The notes: a model not told the origin generated them from the letters alone. DNA of 64,000 nucleotides from Pinirhizobacter soli (GCF_015905305.1 NZ_JADZLQ010000002.1:124001-188000), one strand, 5' to 3'; positions 17,523 through 25,892 are shown, numbered from the stretch's first letter. A program made the numbers and translations.

Positions 17523-18311
17523 ATGGAACTGGACCTTACCGGGCGTCATGCGCTCGTCTGCGGGGCGTCGCAAGGCATCGGACGCGCCATCGCGCATGAG
17601 CTCGCCCTGCTTGGCGCCACTGTTACCGCACTCGCCCGTTCCGAAGCGGTCCTGGCCGATGTGGTCGCCGCCCTTCCCCGGCCTGCCGGCCAGCATCACC
17701 ATCATGCCGTGGCCGACATGGGCGACACCGAAGGCCTGCGCACGGTGGTGCAATCCATCGTTGCCGCCGCACCGGTGCACGTGCTGATCAACAACTCCGG
17801 CGGACCGCCAGGTGGCCCAGCCCATGCAGCATCCACCGACGCCTATGCCGATGTGTTCCGGCAACACCTGATCGGCGGCCAGGTGTTGCTTACCGCCGTA
17901 CTGCCCGGCATGCGCGCGGCGCATTTCGGCCGCGTGGTGAACATCATCTCGACCTCCGTGAAGGAACCACTGGCGAACCTTGGCGTGTCCAACACCGTGC
18001 GTGCGGCGGTGGCGGGCTGGGCAAAGACACTTGCCGGTGAAATCGCCGCCGACGGCATCACGGTGAACAACGTGCTTCCCGGCTATACAAGAACGCAGCG
18101 CCTTTCAGGCCTGGTCGAGGCCAGCGTGCGCTCCAGCGGCAAGGATGCCAGCGACATCGAACGCGGCATGCTGGCTCACGTGCCCGCCGGCCGCTTCGGC
18201 GAGGCCAGCGAAGTGGCCGCCGTAGCTGCCTTCCTGTGCACCCCGGCAGCCGCCTACGTCAACGGCGTGAGCATAGCGGTGGATGGTGGCCGCACGCGGT
18301 CGCTGTCATGA
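17523..18311 (+). CDS. Atypical short-chain dehydrogenase lacking the Tyr-Lys pair
   Basis: This 262-residue SDR-fold protein has an NAD(P)-binding glycine motif (GASQGIGRAIA, about 14-24) and NNSGGPPGG. Aligned with FabG, the active-site serine is present (IISTS). The catalytic YxxxK becomes SxxxR in GVSNTVRAAVAGWAK, so ordinary ketoreductase chemistry is doubtful. It is the first gene of a tightly overlapping operon with a 2-aminomuconate semialdehyde dehydrogenase and a RidA deaminase. This suggests a role in the kynurenine/2-aminomuconate branch. The start is the ATG after AGGGAAGC. Confidence 0.85.
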   Translation: MELDLTGRHALVCGASQGIGRAIAHELALLGATVTALARSEAVLADVVAALPRPAGQHHHHAVADMGDTEGLRTVVQSIVAAAPVHVLINNSGGPPGGPAHAASTDAYADVFRQHLIGGQVLLTAVLPGMRAAHFGRVVNIISTSVKEPLANLGVSNTVRAAVAGWAKTLAGEIAADGITVNNVLPGYTRTQRLSGLVEASVRSSGKDASDIERGMLAHVPAGRFGEASEVAAVAAFLCTPAAAYVNGVSIAVDGGRTRSLS

Positions 18312-19774
18312 GCATCACGACGCTCGCCAACCTTATCGGCGGCCACGCGCGGGCGCCGCGCGAGGGCGCGTACCTTGACGTGTTCGAACCGGCTACGGGC
18401 CTGGTGTTCGCACGCTGCCCGGCATCAACGGCGGCGGATGTGGATGATGCCGTGGCGGCGGCGAACAACGCCGCGCCAGCCTGGGCCGCCACGCCGCTGG
18501 ACGTTCGCGCCGCCATCCTGCACCGCTTTGCGGATCTGGTCGAAGGCGAACTGGAATCGTTCGCCGCCGCCGAGTCGAAGGACAACGGCAAGCCGCTGTC
18601 GCTGGCGCGCAACCTGGATATCCCCCGTGCCGTGGCGAACCTGCGCTTCTTCGCGGCGGCCATCACCCAATGGAGCAGCGAAGCCCATCCGATGCCTGGT
18701 GGCACGCTGAACTACACACTGCGCCAGCCATTGGGCGCGGTGGCCTGCATCAGTCCGTGGAACCTGCCGCTTTACCTTTTCACCTGGAAGATTGCACCGG
18801 CGCTGGCCGCGGGCAACACGGTGGTGGCCAAGCCGTCGGAAGTCACCCCATTCACCGCATGGATGCTCGGCGAACTCGCAGCCAAAGCCGGGCTTCCCGA
18901 CGGCGTGCTCAATATCGTGCACGGCCATGGCGCCGATATCGGCGACCACCTGGTGGGCCATCCGGGCATCAAGGCCGTGTCCTTCACCGGCAGCACGCGT
19001 ACGGGCCGTTCGATCGCCGCGATCACCGCGCCGCTGTTCCGCAAGACCTCGCTTGAACTGGGTGGCAAGAACGCCACCATCGTCTTCGACGATGCGCGGA
19101 TCGACGATGCGCGGCTGGACACCATCGTGCGCTCGGGCTTCGCCAACCAGGGCGAGATCTGCCTGTGCAGCTCCCGGCTTTTGGTGCAGCGTTCCATCTA
19201 CGACAGGTTTCGCCAACGCTACCTCGAACGCGTCCGGGCATTGACGGTGGGCGACCCGCTGCATGGCGATACCGACCTCGGCGCACTGGTGTCGGCGGCG
19301 CACTACGGCAAGGTCAACGATGCGATCGCCACGGCGCGCGCGGAAGGCGGCACGGTGGCTTGTGGCGGAAACGCCGTGCACCCCGGTGGCCGATGCGCGC
19401 AAGGCTGGTTCATCGAACCCACGGTGATCGAAGGGCTGGGTGCCGACACCGCCACCAACCGCCAGGAGATCTTCGGGCCCGTCGTCACGCTCATTCCCTT
19501 CGAGGATGAAGCCGACGCCATTGCGTTGGCCAACGCCGTTGACTACGGCCTTGCCGCTTCCCTGTGGACCGACGACCTCTCGCGGGCGCACCGGGTGTCC
19601 ACGCAGCTCGCCACCGGCATCGTCTGGGTCAATTGCTGGATGCTGCGCGACCTGCGCACGCCCTTTGGCGGCGTCAGGCAGTCGGGACTGGGCCGCGAGG
19701 GCGGCGTGGAAGCCCTGCGGTTCTTTTCCGAAGCGAAGAACATCTGCATCGCCATGGAGTCCCCGCAAGCATGA
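18308..19774 (+). CDS. 2-aminomuconate semialdehyde dehydrogenase
   Basis: This 488-residue ALDH-superfamily enzyme is expected to oxidise 2-aminomuconate-6-semialdehyde to 2-aminomuconate with NAD in tryptophan degradation. The catalytic cysteine is at about residue 285 (NQGEICLCSSR), the general-base Glu is in ELGGKNA, and the conserved Asn is in SPWNLPLY. The C-terminal stretch VNCWMLRDLRTPFGGVRQ is characteristic of the AMSDH/ALDH8A1 group and separates it from betaine aldehyde dehydrogenases. It overlaps the SDR gene and the RidA gene by ATGA on each side. The upstream kyn genes are not in this window. Confidence 0.88.
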   Translation: MSITTLANLIGGHARAPREGAYLDVFEPATGLVFARCPASTAADVDDAVAAANNAAPAWAATPLDVRAAILHRFADLVEGELESFAAAESKDNGKPLSLARNLDIPRAVANLRFFAAAITQWSSEAHPMPGGTLNYTLRQPLGAVACISPWNLPLYLFTWKIAPALAAGNTVVAKPSEVTPFTAWMLGELAAKAGLPDGVLNIVHGHGADIGDHLVGHPGIKAVSFTGSTRTGRSIAAITAPLFRKTSLELGGKNATIVFDDARIDDARLDTIVRSGFANQGEICLCSSRLLVQRSIYDRFRQRYLERVRALTVGDPLHGDTDLGALVSAAHYGKVNDAIATARAEGGTVACGGNAVHPGGRCAQGWFIEPTVIEGLGADTATNRQEIFGPVVTLIPFEDEADAIALANAVDYGLAASLWTDDLSRAHRVSTQLATGIVWVNCWMLRDLRTPFGGVRQSGLGREGGVEALRFFSEAKNICIAMESPQA

Positions 19775-20187
19775 GTACCGTGAACACCGGCAACGCGCCC
19801 AGGCCCGTCGGCGCGTATCCCCACGCGCGGCGCGTGGGTCACCTGCTGTTCCTTTCAGGCGTAGGGCCCAGGCGCGCGGCGGACGATACGGTTCCCGGCA
19901 ATGTCTTCGACGAACACGGCGTGCTGGTGTCCTACGACATCCAGGCTCAGTGCGAACAGGTCTTCGCCAACGTGCAGGCCGTGCTCGAGGCCAGTGGCGC
20001 AACGCTTGCCAACCTCGTGGACACAACCGTGTACCTGACCGACATGGACCGGGACTTCAAGGCCTACAACGAAGCCTACGCACGGTTCTTCAAGGGCGTG
20101 GATGCCTGCCGCACCACCGTGGGCATCACCGCGCTTCCCACGCCCATCGCCATCGAGCTGAAGTGCGTGGCCTGGCTGGGCGACTAG
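19771..20187 (+). CDS. RidA-family 2-aminomuconate deaminase
   Basis: This 138-residue RidA/YjgF-fold protein (begins MSTVNTGNAPRPVGAYPHARRVGHLLFLSG) has the family motifs VQAVLEASGATLANLVDTTVYLTDM and ALPTPIAIELKCVAWLG. General RidA proteins hydrolyse reactive enamines. Placed directly after the semialdehyde dehydrogenase with an ATGA overlap, it best fits 2-aminomuconate deaminase, which releases ammonia in the same pathway. The next gene is convergent, so the operon ends here. Confidence 0.87.
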   Translation: MSTVNTGNAPRPVGAYPHARRVGHLLFLSGVGPRRAADDTVPGNVFDEHGVLVSYDIQAQCEQVFANVQAVLEASGATLANLVDTTVYLTDMDRDFKAYNEAYARFFKGVDACRTTVGITALPTPIAIELKCVAWLGD

Positions 20188-20204
20188 CGTGTTCTTCCGC
20201 GTGG

Positions 20205-20846
20205 CTACCAGCGCAGGAAGCGGGGACCAAGCAGCGATCCCACCACTGCGGGAATGAGCATGCCCGACAGGTACCAAAGCGCCCAGAACGGCGGCGCCAT
20301 TTCCGGACAATGCAGGCAATAGGCAATGACGGCGGCGGCACCCGCCGCCAGACCTGCCACGGCGCCGGCCAGTCGCAGGCGCACGGGTGCCATGCCACGC
20401 ATGGCCCAGAACATCGCCACGAAGGCAGGCACCGAGAGTGCCGCAATCAACGGTGGGCAGACTCGCCAGGTGTGTCCCAGGAGCAGCGCCAGGCGTGAAC
20501 CCTCGGGTGCTTGAACCAGGACGAACGCCGCCAGGGCCCAGATGAGCGCCACCGGCATGGCGATGGCCGCCAGGCCGGGCGCCGCTGTCACGCCCGGGCG
20601 TGCCAGCCGTGTCGCCGCCACCAAGGCGGTGGCAAGCATCGCCACGGCGAAACCCACGCGTATCCAGAACATGGCCGCGTGCACCACGATACCGATGTCG
20701 GGACGAATGCCCAGGCCCAAAGCCATCAGCACCACGGCGGCCGCGATGCCGCCCAGCACGGCGATACCGAAGCGCCGCGACGGCGTCGGTTGATCGGCGA
20801 CGCTGCCGTCGGTCGCCAGCATGTCGATGAGCCGCTCGGTCTTCAT
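20205..20846 (-). CDS. NrsF-like anti-sigma factor (DUF1109), copy 1
   Basis: This six-helix inner-membrane protein has 213 residues and the DUF1109 pattern WRVC…MFWAMRGMAP…HCPEMAPPFW. In Caulobacter, NrsF holds SigF at the membrane and two cysteines are needed for the response to stress. The matching cysteines here are Cys130 and Cys180, with a third at 177. Its ATG overlaps the sigma-factor stop by four bases (20843-20846), so the two are translationally coupled. A second copy, also 213 residues, lies on the other side of the sigma gene. Confidence 0.88.
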   Translation of the reverse strand: MKTERLIDMLATDGSVADQPTPSRRFGIAVLGGIAAAVVLMALGLGIRPDIGIVVHAAMFWIRVGFAVAMLATALVAATRLARPGVTAAPGLAAIAMPVALIWALAAFVLVQAPEGSRLALLLGHTWRVCPPLIAALSVPAFVAMFWAMRGMAPVRLRLAGAVAGLAAGAAAVIAYCLHCPEMAPPFWALWYLSGMLIPAVVGSLLGPRFLRW

Positions 20847-21421
20847 GCGTCACCCCGCAGCCGCGCCGCGAGCGCTTTCAGGCCCCGGTGGACACCCACC
20901 TTGATCGCCGATTCGGACATGCCGCTGGCCAATGATGCCTCGGCCACGGACAACCCCTGCAACTTGACGAAGACGATGGGCAACCGGTGGCGATCCGGGA
21001 GGGTCTCCAGCAGCACGCCGATGTCGCGGCGCGCGTTGGCGGGCTCGTCATCGGAAGCGGCGAAAATCCGCTCGTGCTCGTCGTCGAAGGGATCATGCAG
21101 CGCTTCGCGCCTGGCATGGGCCCGGAAAAAATCCATCAGCTTGTACCTTGCAATGGCATGCAGCCAGGCGGTGAGCGGTTGCCCTTCACGGTAAGTATGT
21201 CGCGCATTGTGCACCGCCAGCAGGGTTTCCTGGAGGATGTCCTCCACATCGTCCTGCGCCTTGGGCAGGCGGCGCCGAAGATAGGCGCGCATGTGCCCGG
21301 TCAACCCTTCCAGGAATGCCCGGTATTGCGCGGCGTCGCCGGCAAGTCCCGCCAGGAAACAATCGCGGAGCACGATCTCGGCGGCTTCCACCGTGGTTGA
21401 CATGCGGTTCGTACTCACCAT
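20843..21421 (-). CDS. sigF: SigF-type ECF RNA polymerase sigma factor
   Basis: This is a 192-residue ECF sigma factor. Region 2 spans about 40-105 (DDVEDILQETLLAVHNARHTY, TAWLHAIARYKLMDFFR). Region 4 is the C-terminal helix-turn-helix (LSVAEASLASGMSESAIKVGVHRGLKAL). The start at 21421 is preferred over the ATG at 21403: GGAGG lies 8 nt upstream of 21421, and it overlaps the upstream NrsF copy by 7 nt. Flanking DUF1109 genes and the divergent bufferin operons identify it as a SigF/NrsF system. Matching promoters upstream of its own operon imply positive autoregulation. Confidence 0.9.
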   Translation of the reverse strand: MVSTNRMSTTVEAAEIVLRDCFLAGLAGDAAQYRAFLEGLTGHMRAYLRRRLPKAQDDVEDILQETLLAVHNARHTYREGQPLTAWLHAIARYKLMDFFRAHARREALHDPFDDEHERIFAASDDEPANARRDIGVLLETLPDRHRLPIVFVKLQGLSVAEASLASGMSESAIKVGVHRGLKALAARLRGDA

Positions 21422-22056
21422 CGCAACAGCCTCCGGCCAAGCATCGCGCCGGCAGCGGTAGGTAGCAACATGCCCAGCACGTACCAGGTAGCCCAGAACG
21501 GTGGCGCCATCTCCGCGCAATAGATCGTGTATACCAGCACCGCCTGCGCGCCGGCGAGGAGGCCCGCCACGGCGCCGGCCAGGGTGAGCCGGGTGGGCGC
21601 CAAGCCACGCATGGCCCAGAAGGTTGCCATGAAGCTTGGCAAGGACAAGGCCACCACGTTGAACGTGCACACGCGCCATGTCTGGCCCAGCACCAGTTGC
21701 ATCCGCAAGGCCGGCGGCGCGGAGGCGATCAACCACGCCGACGCGCTCCACACGGCCAGCAACGGCAGCGCCAGCAGCAGCCATCCCGCGCCCGTGCGCG
21801 CACCCGGGCGCGACAGGCGGCCGCACAGCACGAGCGCGGCGACCGCCACCGTGGCCGGGAACGCCGACTTCAGCCAGAAGACCGGATCGTCCAGGACCGG
21901 GCCCATGTCCGGTCGCATGCCTCCGGTGAGCAGCACGGCAAGCGTCGCCACCAGCATCCCCGCCATCGCCGACAACGCCAGGCGGCGACCCACGGCGTGC
22001 CGTTCCACCGGCCGCAATCCCGTGGTGAGGTTGGTGATCAGGTCATGCGTCTTCAT
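21415..22056 (-). CDS. NrsF-like anti-sigma factor (DUF1109), copy 2
   Basis: This is a 213-residue paralogue of the protein encoded at 20205-20846, sharing [14 protein letters not shown] and [21 protein letters not shown], with six predicted membrane helices. It is the first gene of the operon, ahead of sigF. The extra in-frame sequence upstream of [10 protein letters not shown] covers the promoter region and is not coding. It keeps one cysteine in each conserved position. Having a separate anti-sigma gene on each side of one sigma gene is unusual; the two may sense different signals or form a heteromer. Confidence 0.87.
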   Translation of the reverse strand: MKTHDLITNLTTGLRPVERHAVGRRLALSAMAGMLVATLAVLLTGGMRPDMGPVLDDPVFWLKSAFPATVAVAALVLCGRLSRPGARTGAGWLLLALPLLAVWSASAWLIASAPPALRMQLVLGQTWRVCTFNVVALSLPSFMATFWAMRGLAPTRLTLAGAVAGLLAGAQAVLVYTIYCAEMAPPFWATWYVLGMLLPTAAGAMLGRRLLRW

Positions 22057-22082
22057 CGGCCAGGCATCCAGTGGTCGAAGGC

Positions 22083-22111
22083 AATTCGTCCAGCCCTCGC
22101 CTTCGGTTACA
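22083..22111 (-). promoter_or_regulatory. SigF-type promoter of the nrsF-sigF-nrsF operon
   Basis: On the minus strand TGTAACC (22105-22111) is followed after exactly 16 nt by CGAATT (22083-22088), 27 nt upstream of the first nrsF ATG. It is identical in plan to the two bufferin promoters, which supports autoregulation of the sigma operon. Confidence 0.85.
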
Positions 22112-22140
22112 GGCCAGGCCGAACTTTTGTGGTTCGCATG

Positions 22141-22171
22141 TGTAACCAACGGCATTCCTCCTGCGAATTCA
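22141..22171 (+). promoter_or_regulatory. SigF-type promoter of bufferin operon 1
   Basis: TGTAACC (22141-22147), a 16-nt spacer, then CGAATTCA (22164-22171), about 57 nt before the bufA1 ATG. The -35 TGTAACC and -10 CGAA elements agree with the SigF promoters I recall from Caulobacter. Confidence 0.88.
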
Positions 22172-22227
22172 TCAGCAGACCGGGGCAACTGGCCGCGGTC
22201 GATCCATACCCACTACTGGAGGACCTG

Positions 22228-22512
22228 ATGAAAGCTCGTCACATGACATCGATCGCCCTTGCCCTGGCCGCCCTGGTCTCGGGCACCGCCTTCGCCGACC
22301 AGCACGACGCCGCGGCCAAGCCGAAGGTGGAAAAGTGCTGGGGCGTTGCCAAGGCCGGGCAGAACGATTGCGCCGCGGGAGCGGGAACCACCTGCGCCGG
22401 CACCGCGAAGGCCGACTACCAGGCCAATGCCTGGAAGAACGTGCCTGCCGGCACCTGTACGGCCATCGTCACGCCCAAGGGCCACGGCTCGCTTACCAAG
22501 ACCGGCGCGTGA
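22228..22512 (+). CDS. bufA1: BufA1-family bufferin precursor (DUF2282)
   Basis: This 94-residue RiPP precursor is exported to the periplasm. The signal peptide runs to about residue 23 ([12 protein letters not shown]). The mature part has four cysteines at 37 ([13 protein letters not shown]), 48, 56 (TTCAG) and 77 (GTCTA), and the DUF2282 signature [11 protein letters not shown]. In known bufferins, BufB/BufC turn core cysteines into thiooxazole groups that bind copper. GGAGG lies 5 nt before the ATG. It is first in an operon with bufB, bufC and a DoxX gene, under a SigF-type promoter. Metal specificity is inferred from the family. Confidence 0.9.
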   Translation: MKARHMTSIALALAALVSGTAFADQHDAAAKPKVEKCWGVAKAGQNDCAAGAGTTCAGTAKADYQANAWKNVPAGTCTAIVTPKGHGSLTKTGA

Positions 22513-22571
22513 TCACCGGCGCGGCCAGTGCCACGCCACTGGCCGCGCGTTGCGGACGAAGGAGACCTTCC

Positions 22572-23408
22572 ATGCATGCTTCCATGGGCACGGGCCTTGG
22601 CCTCAAGGCCGAACACCTCGCCCAGGCGATCGACGCCGTTGCGCCAGGGCTATGGTTCGAAGTCCACCCGGAGAACTACATGGTGGACGGCGGCCCGCAG
22701 CTCGAAGCGCTCGACACGGTGGCCAGCCGGCATCCGCTGTCGCTGCACGGCGTTTCGCTGTCGCTGGCTGCGGACGCGACACCTGATGCCGCCCACCTCG
22801 CACGCCTGCGCCGGCTCATCGATCGCGTGCGGCCCGCGTTGGTATCGGAGCATCTGGCGTGGTCGCACTGGCGGGGGCGGTACGCGCCGGACCTGCTGCC
22901 CTTCCCGCGGAGCCATGCCGCCCTCGCGCGCATCGTCGACAACATCGCTCGTACGCAGGATGCGCTGGGCCGGGCGATCTCGATCGAAAACCCGTCCCAC
23001 TACCTGCAGCTGGATGGTCACGATTACGACGAAACGCATTTCTTCGGCGAACTGGTCGCGCGTACCGGCTGCGGCTTGCTGTTGGACCTCAACAATGTCT
23101 TCGTAAGTTCGCACAACCTTGGCGTGGATCCGCTCGTCTACCTCGACGCTTATCCGATGCAGGCAGTCACGGAGATCCACCTGGCCGGACATGCACCCGA
23201 TCCGCTGCTGGGCGGGTCGCTGTTGATCGACTCACACGATGCGCCGGTAGCTGACGAGGTATGGAACCTCTACAGCATCGTACGGCTGCAGCTACCCACG
23301 ATACCGGCACTGATCGAGCGCGACGGCAACGTCCCGCCGTTCGAAGCACTGATGGCCGAACGCGCCATGGCCGACCGCCTGCAGCTGGATGCGAGGCAAG
23401 CGGCATGA
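22572..23408 (+). CDS. bufB: BufB (DUF692) RiPP-modifying metalloenzyme, operon 1
   Basis: This DUF692/MbnB-like TIM-barrel enzyme with a multinuclear iron site acts together with a DUF2063 partner on precursor cysteines. The 278-residue protein keeps metal-ligand motifs in order: EVHPENY, LHGVSLSL, VSEHLAW, SIENPSHYL, LLLDLNNVFVSSHN, EIHLAGH and DSHDAPV. The start ATG at 22572 has AAGGAG 7 nt upstream. It lies 59 nt after bufA1 and overlaps bufC by ATGA. Confidence 0.9.
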   Translation: MHASMGTGLGLKAEHLAQAIDAVAPGLWFEVHPENYMVDGGPQLEALDTVASRHPLSLHGVSLSLAADATPDAAHLARLRRLIDRVRPALVSEHLAWSHWRGRYAPDLLPFPRSHAALARIVDNIARTQDALGRAISIENPSHYLQLDGHDYDETHFFGELVARTGCGLLLDLNNVFVSSHNLGVDPLVYLDAYPMQAVTEIHLAGHAPDPLLGGSLLIDSHDAPVADEVWNLYSIVRLQLPTIPALIERDGNVPPFEALMAERAMADRLQLDARQAA

Positions 23409-24172
23409 CTCACACGCTTGCCGATTTCCAGGATGGTTTCGTCCAGGCCATGCGCGGCGAGGATGGACCCTTGCGGGCCATCGCCAGCCAGCCGGGTTTC
23501 GCTGTCTATCGCAACACCTGGATGAAGGCCTGCATCAACACTATCGAGGCGAACTTCCCCGCCGTGGCCTGCCTGGTGGGCCATGAGTGGATGCGATCGG
23601 CTGCGGCGGCGTTCGCGCTGGAGCATATGCCGATGGATGGCCGACTCACAAACTATGGCGAGGCATTCCCCGACTTCCTGGCCACGTCCGTCGCGACCAC
23701 CGAGCTTGCCTATCTTGGCGAGGTGGCGCGGCTGGACTGGCTATTCCTTGCCTGCGGAAACGCTGCCGATGCGTCCACCCTGCATGCAGGCCAACTAGCC
23801 GCGTGCTCCACATCCGGCCTCGCCAGCACATCCCTGCGACCCCATCCCACGGCACGCTGGCATGCGTCGCCGTTACCGGCCCGCACGATCTGGGAAGCAA
23901 GCCGTTCCGGTCGCGCCGTAACGGGCGACCTGGCATGGATGCCCGAGGCCACCCTGATGCTGCGCATCGACGGCCAGGTACGCGTCCATGCCATCGGGGA
24001 TTCCTCCTGTGCACTCCTCGATGCCTGCCACGCGGGCCTTGCGCTGGGCGCCGCGCTCGACCTTGCCATGTCCGCTGGCGATGCCACGCGCATGGATGCG
24101 GATCTGCTTCACCTCGTCGCCATCGGTGCATTTGCCGATGCCAGTCCATCTTTGACCAAGGACACGCCATGA
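23405..24172 (+). CDS. bufC: BufC (DUF2063) RiPP-modification partner, operon 1
   Basis: This 255-residue protein has the DUF2063 N-terminal domain (LADFQDGFVQAMRG, GFAVYRNTWMKACINTIEANFPAV, YGEAFPDFLA), the partner that binds the precursor for BufB, as MbnC does for MbnB. The C-terminal half is more divergent and Ala/Ser-rich. It is coupled to bufB and to the DoxX gene by ATGA overlaps, so the three should be made in fixed ratio. Confidence 0.87.
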   Translation: MTHTLADFQDGFVQAMRGEDGPLRAIASQPGFAVYRNTWMKACINTIEANFPAVACLVGHEWMRSAAAAFALEHMPMDGRLTNYGEAFPDFLATSVATTELAYLGEVARLDWLFLACGNAADASTLHAGQLAACSTSGLASTSLRPHPTARWHASPLPARTIWEASRSGRAVTGDLAWMPEATLMLRIDGQVRVHAIGDSSCALLDACHAGLALGAALDLAMSAGDATRMDADLLHLVAIGAFADASPSLTKDTP

Positions 24173-24639
24173 CCGATTCCACCCTGCCCGCGACCACCCC
24201 CGCCGGACCGATCCGCCGCTGGAATCTCCTGGCCGATCGCGTTTCGTCGCTTGTCGGCCATTCCTTCCTGGCCCTACTCGCCCGTGTTTCGATCGCCGCG
24301 ATCTTTTTCCAGTCCGGCCGAACGAAGGTCGATGGCTTCCTTACCATCACCGACGGCACCTACCAGCTCTTTCAGGACGAATACAAAATCCCGCTGGTGC
24401 CGCCAGATATCGCTGCCCATATGGCCGCCTATGCCGAGACCTTCATCCCGGTGCTGCTGGTACTTGGCCTGGCCACGCGTCTTTCCGCGCTTGCCCTGCT
24501 GGGAATGACGACGGTCATCGAGGTGTTCGTGTATCCCGCCGCCTGGCCGACGCATCTTTCGTGGGCCGCGATTCTGATGTACCTGGCGGCCCGCGGCGGT
24601 GGGAAGTGGTCGGTCGACCACGCGCTGGGCGTGAAGTGA
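24169..24639 (+). CDS. DoxX-family membrane protein of the bufferin operon
   Basis: This 156-residue inner-membrane protein of the DoxX family has four hydrophobic helices (FLALLARVSIAAIFFQSGRTK, AYAETFIPVLLVLGLATRLSAL, LLGMTTVIEVFVYPAAW, AAILMYLAARGG). DoxX-type genes recur in bufferin operons (BufD-like), where they may assist redox steps or processing; the exact role is unknown. It is last in operon 1. The next promoter (24657-24687) begins just after its stop, so operon 2 can be transcribed separately. Confidence 0.87.
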   Translation: MTDSTLPATTPAGPIRRWNLLADRVSSLVGHSFLALLARVSIAAIFFQSGRTKVDGFLTITDGTYQLFQDEYKIPLVPPDIAAHMAAYAETFIPVLLVLGLATRLSALALLGMTTVIEVFVYPAAWPTHLSWAAILMYLAARGGGKWSVDHALGVK

Positions 24640-24656
24640 AATTTCTTTGCCCCTCG

Positions 24657-24687
24657 TGTAACCGACGTCGAAGCCGCGGCGAATTCA
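24657..24687 (+). promoter_or_regulatory. SigF-type promoter of bufferin operon 2
   Basis: TGTAACC (24657-24663), a 16-nt spacer and CGAATTCA (24680-24687), about 40 nt before the bufA2 ATG. The eight -10 bases are identical to those of operon 1 although the spacers differ. This points to selection on the two boxes. Confidence 0.88.
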
Positions 24688-24727
24688 CCCACGCCATTCG
24701 GCACATCACAACGCCAGGAGAAACATC

Positions 24728-24985
24728 ATGAACACCGCAACCTTCGGTATCGCCGCTGCTGCCGCCGTCGTCGCCTTCGCCGCGGTCAGCCCCGCACACG
24801 CCGCGGGCAACGAGGCCAAGACGGTCCATTGCTACGGTATCAACAGCTGCAAGGGCACCTCCGACTGCAAGTCGGGCAACCATGAATGCAAGGGCCAGAA
24901 TTCGTGCAAGGGCCAGGGCTTCAAGGCGGTGTCGGTCACCGAGTGCAAGGCGCAGGGCGGCAGCACCACCCCGCCGGCCCAGTAA
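24728..24985 (+). CDS. bufA2: BufA2-family bufferin precursor with six cysteines
   Basis: This 85-residue secreted precursor has a signal peptide ending at AHA (about residue 25). The mature part has six cysteines at 35, 41, 47, 54, 60 and 73 in a quasi-repeat (HCYGINSCKG, SDCKSG, HECKGQ, NSCKGQ), followed by TECKAQGG. This spacing matches the BufA2 type, not DUF2282. AGGAG lies 7 nt before the ATG. It heads operon 2 with its own BufB and BufC. Copper buffering is the likely role by family. Which cysteines are modified cannot be told from sequence. Confidence 0.87.
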   Translation: MNTATFGIAAAAAVVAFAAVSPAHAAGNEAKTVHCYGINSCKGTSDCKSGNHECKGQNSCKGQGFKAVSVTECKAQGGSTTPPAQ

Positions 24986-25025
24986 GCGATCTGGCCCGGC
25001 CGGCATGCCGGCCGGGCATTCAACC

Positions 25026-25892
25026 ATGAGAACCGCCATGCAGCGCAACGGCATCACGCCCTTCCACGGCTTCGGCATCGGCCTGCGGCCGCCGCACTAC
25101 GAGGATTTCCTTGCCGCACCCGCGCGGGTGGATTTCGTCGAGGTGATCTCGGAGAACTTCATGGTGGACGGCGGCCGCCCGCTGGACATCCTGCACCGCG
25201 TTCGCGACCGCCATGCGGTGGCACTGCATGGCGTATCGATGAACATCGGCGCCGTCGATGGCGTGGACGTGGCTTACATCCGGCGCTTGCGACAGCTCGC
25301 CGACCGCATCGATCCGCTGTGGGTGTCCGACCACCTGTGCTGGACCGGCGTCGACGGCTTCAACTCGCACGATCTGCTTCCCCTGCCGTATACCGAAGAA
25401 GCCCTTGCCCTGGTGTGCGCCAACCTTGACCGGGTACAGGATGCCTTGGGCCGCCCGTTGCTGATGGAAAACCCGTCCACCTACGTGGCCTTCGACGGCG
25501 CAAGGATGAGTGAGCCCGAATTCCTCGCGGCGATGTGCAGCCGGACCGGCTGCCAGCTGTTGCTGGACGTCAACAACATCTACGTGAGCGCGACCAACCA
25601 CGACCTGTCGACCGACACCTGGCTGGACGAGCTTCCCTGGCAACACGTGCGCCAGGTACATCTGGCCGGCCACAGCCAGGGCGAACACATGCTCATCGAC
25701 ACCCACGACGCGCCCGTTCCCCGCAGCGTCTGGGAGCTTTATGCCAAAGCTTGCGCACGGATGGGACCGGTAGCGACGATGATCGAGCGCGACGACCATA
25801 TTCCGCCCCTGGTCGAATTGCTTGCCGAGCTCGACATGGCCCGTGATATTGCCTTCGTGGCAACCGCAAGCCGGCGCGAGCACGCTGCATGA
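25026..25892 (+). CDS. bufB: BufB (DUF692) RiPP-modifying metalloenzyme, operon 2
   Basis: This second DUF692 enzyme (288 aa from the ATG at 25026; an in-frame ATG at 25038 is an alternative, and neither has a strong RBS) keeps FVEVISENFMVDGG, LHGVSMNIG, VSDHLCW, LMENPSTYV, LLLDVNNIYVSATNHD, QVHLAGHS and DTHDAPV. It differs enough from the operon-1 copy (about 40% by eye) to suggest dedication to the six-cysteine precursor. It lies 40 nt after bufA2 and overlaps bufC by ATGA. Confidence 0.9.
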   Translation: MRTAMQRNGITPFHGFGIGLRPPHYEDFLAAPARVDFVEVISENFMVDGGRPLDILHRVRDRHAVALHGVSMNIGAVDGVDVAYIRRLRQLADRIDPLWVSDHLCWTGVDGFNSHDLLPLPYTEEALALVCANLDRVQDALGRPLLMENPSTYVAFDGARMSEPEFLAAMCSRTGCQLLLDVNNIYVSATNHDLSTDTWLDELPWQHVRQVHLAGHSQGEHMLIDTHDAPVPRSVWELYAKACARMGPVATMIERDDHIPPLVELLAELDMARDIAFVATASRREHAA

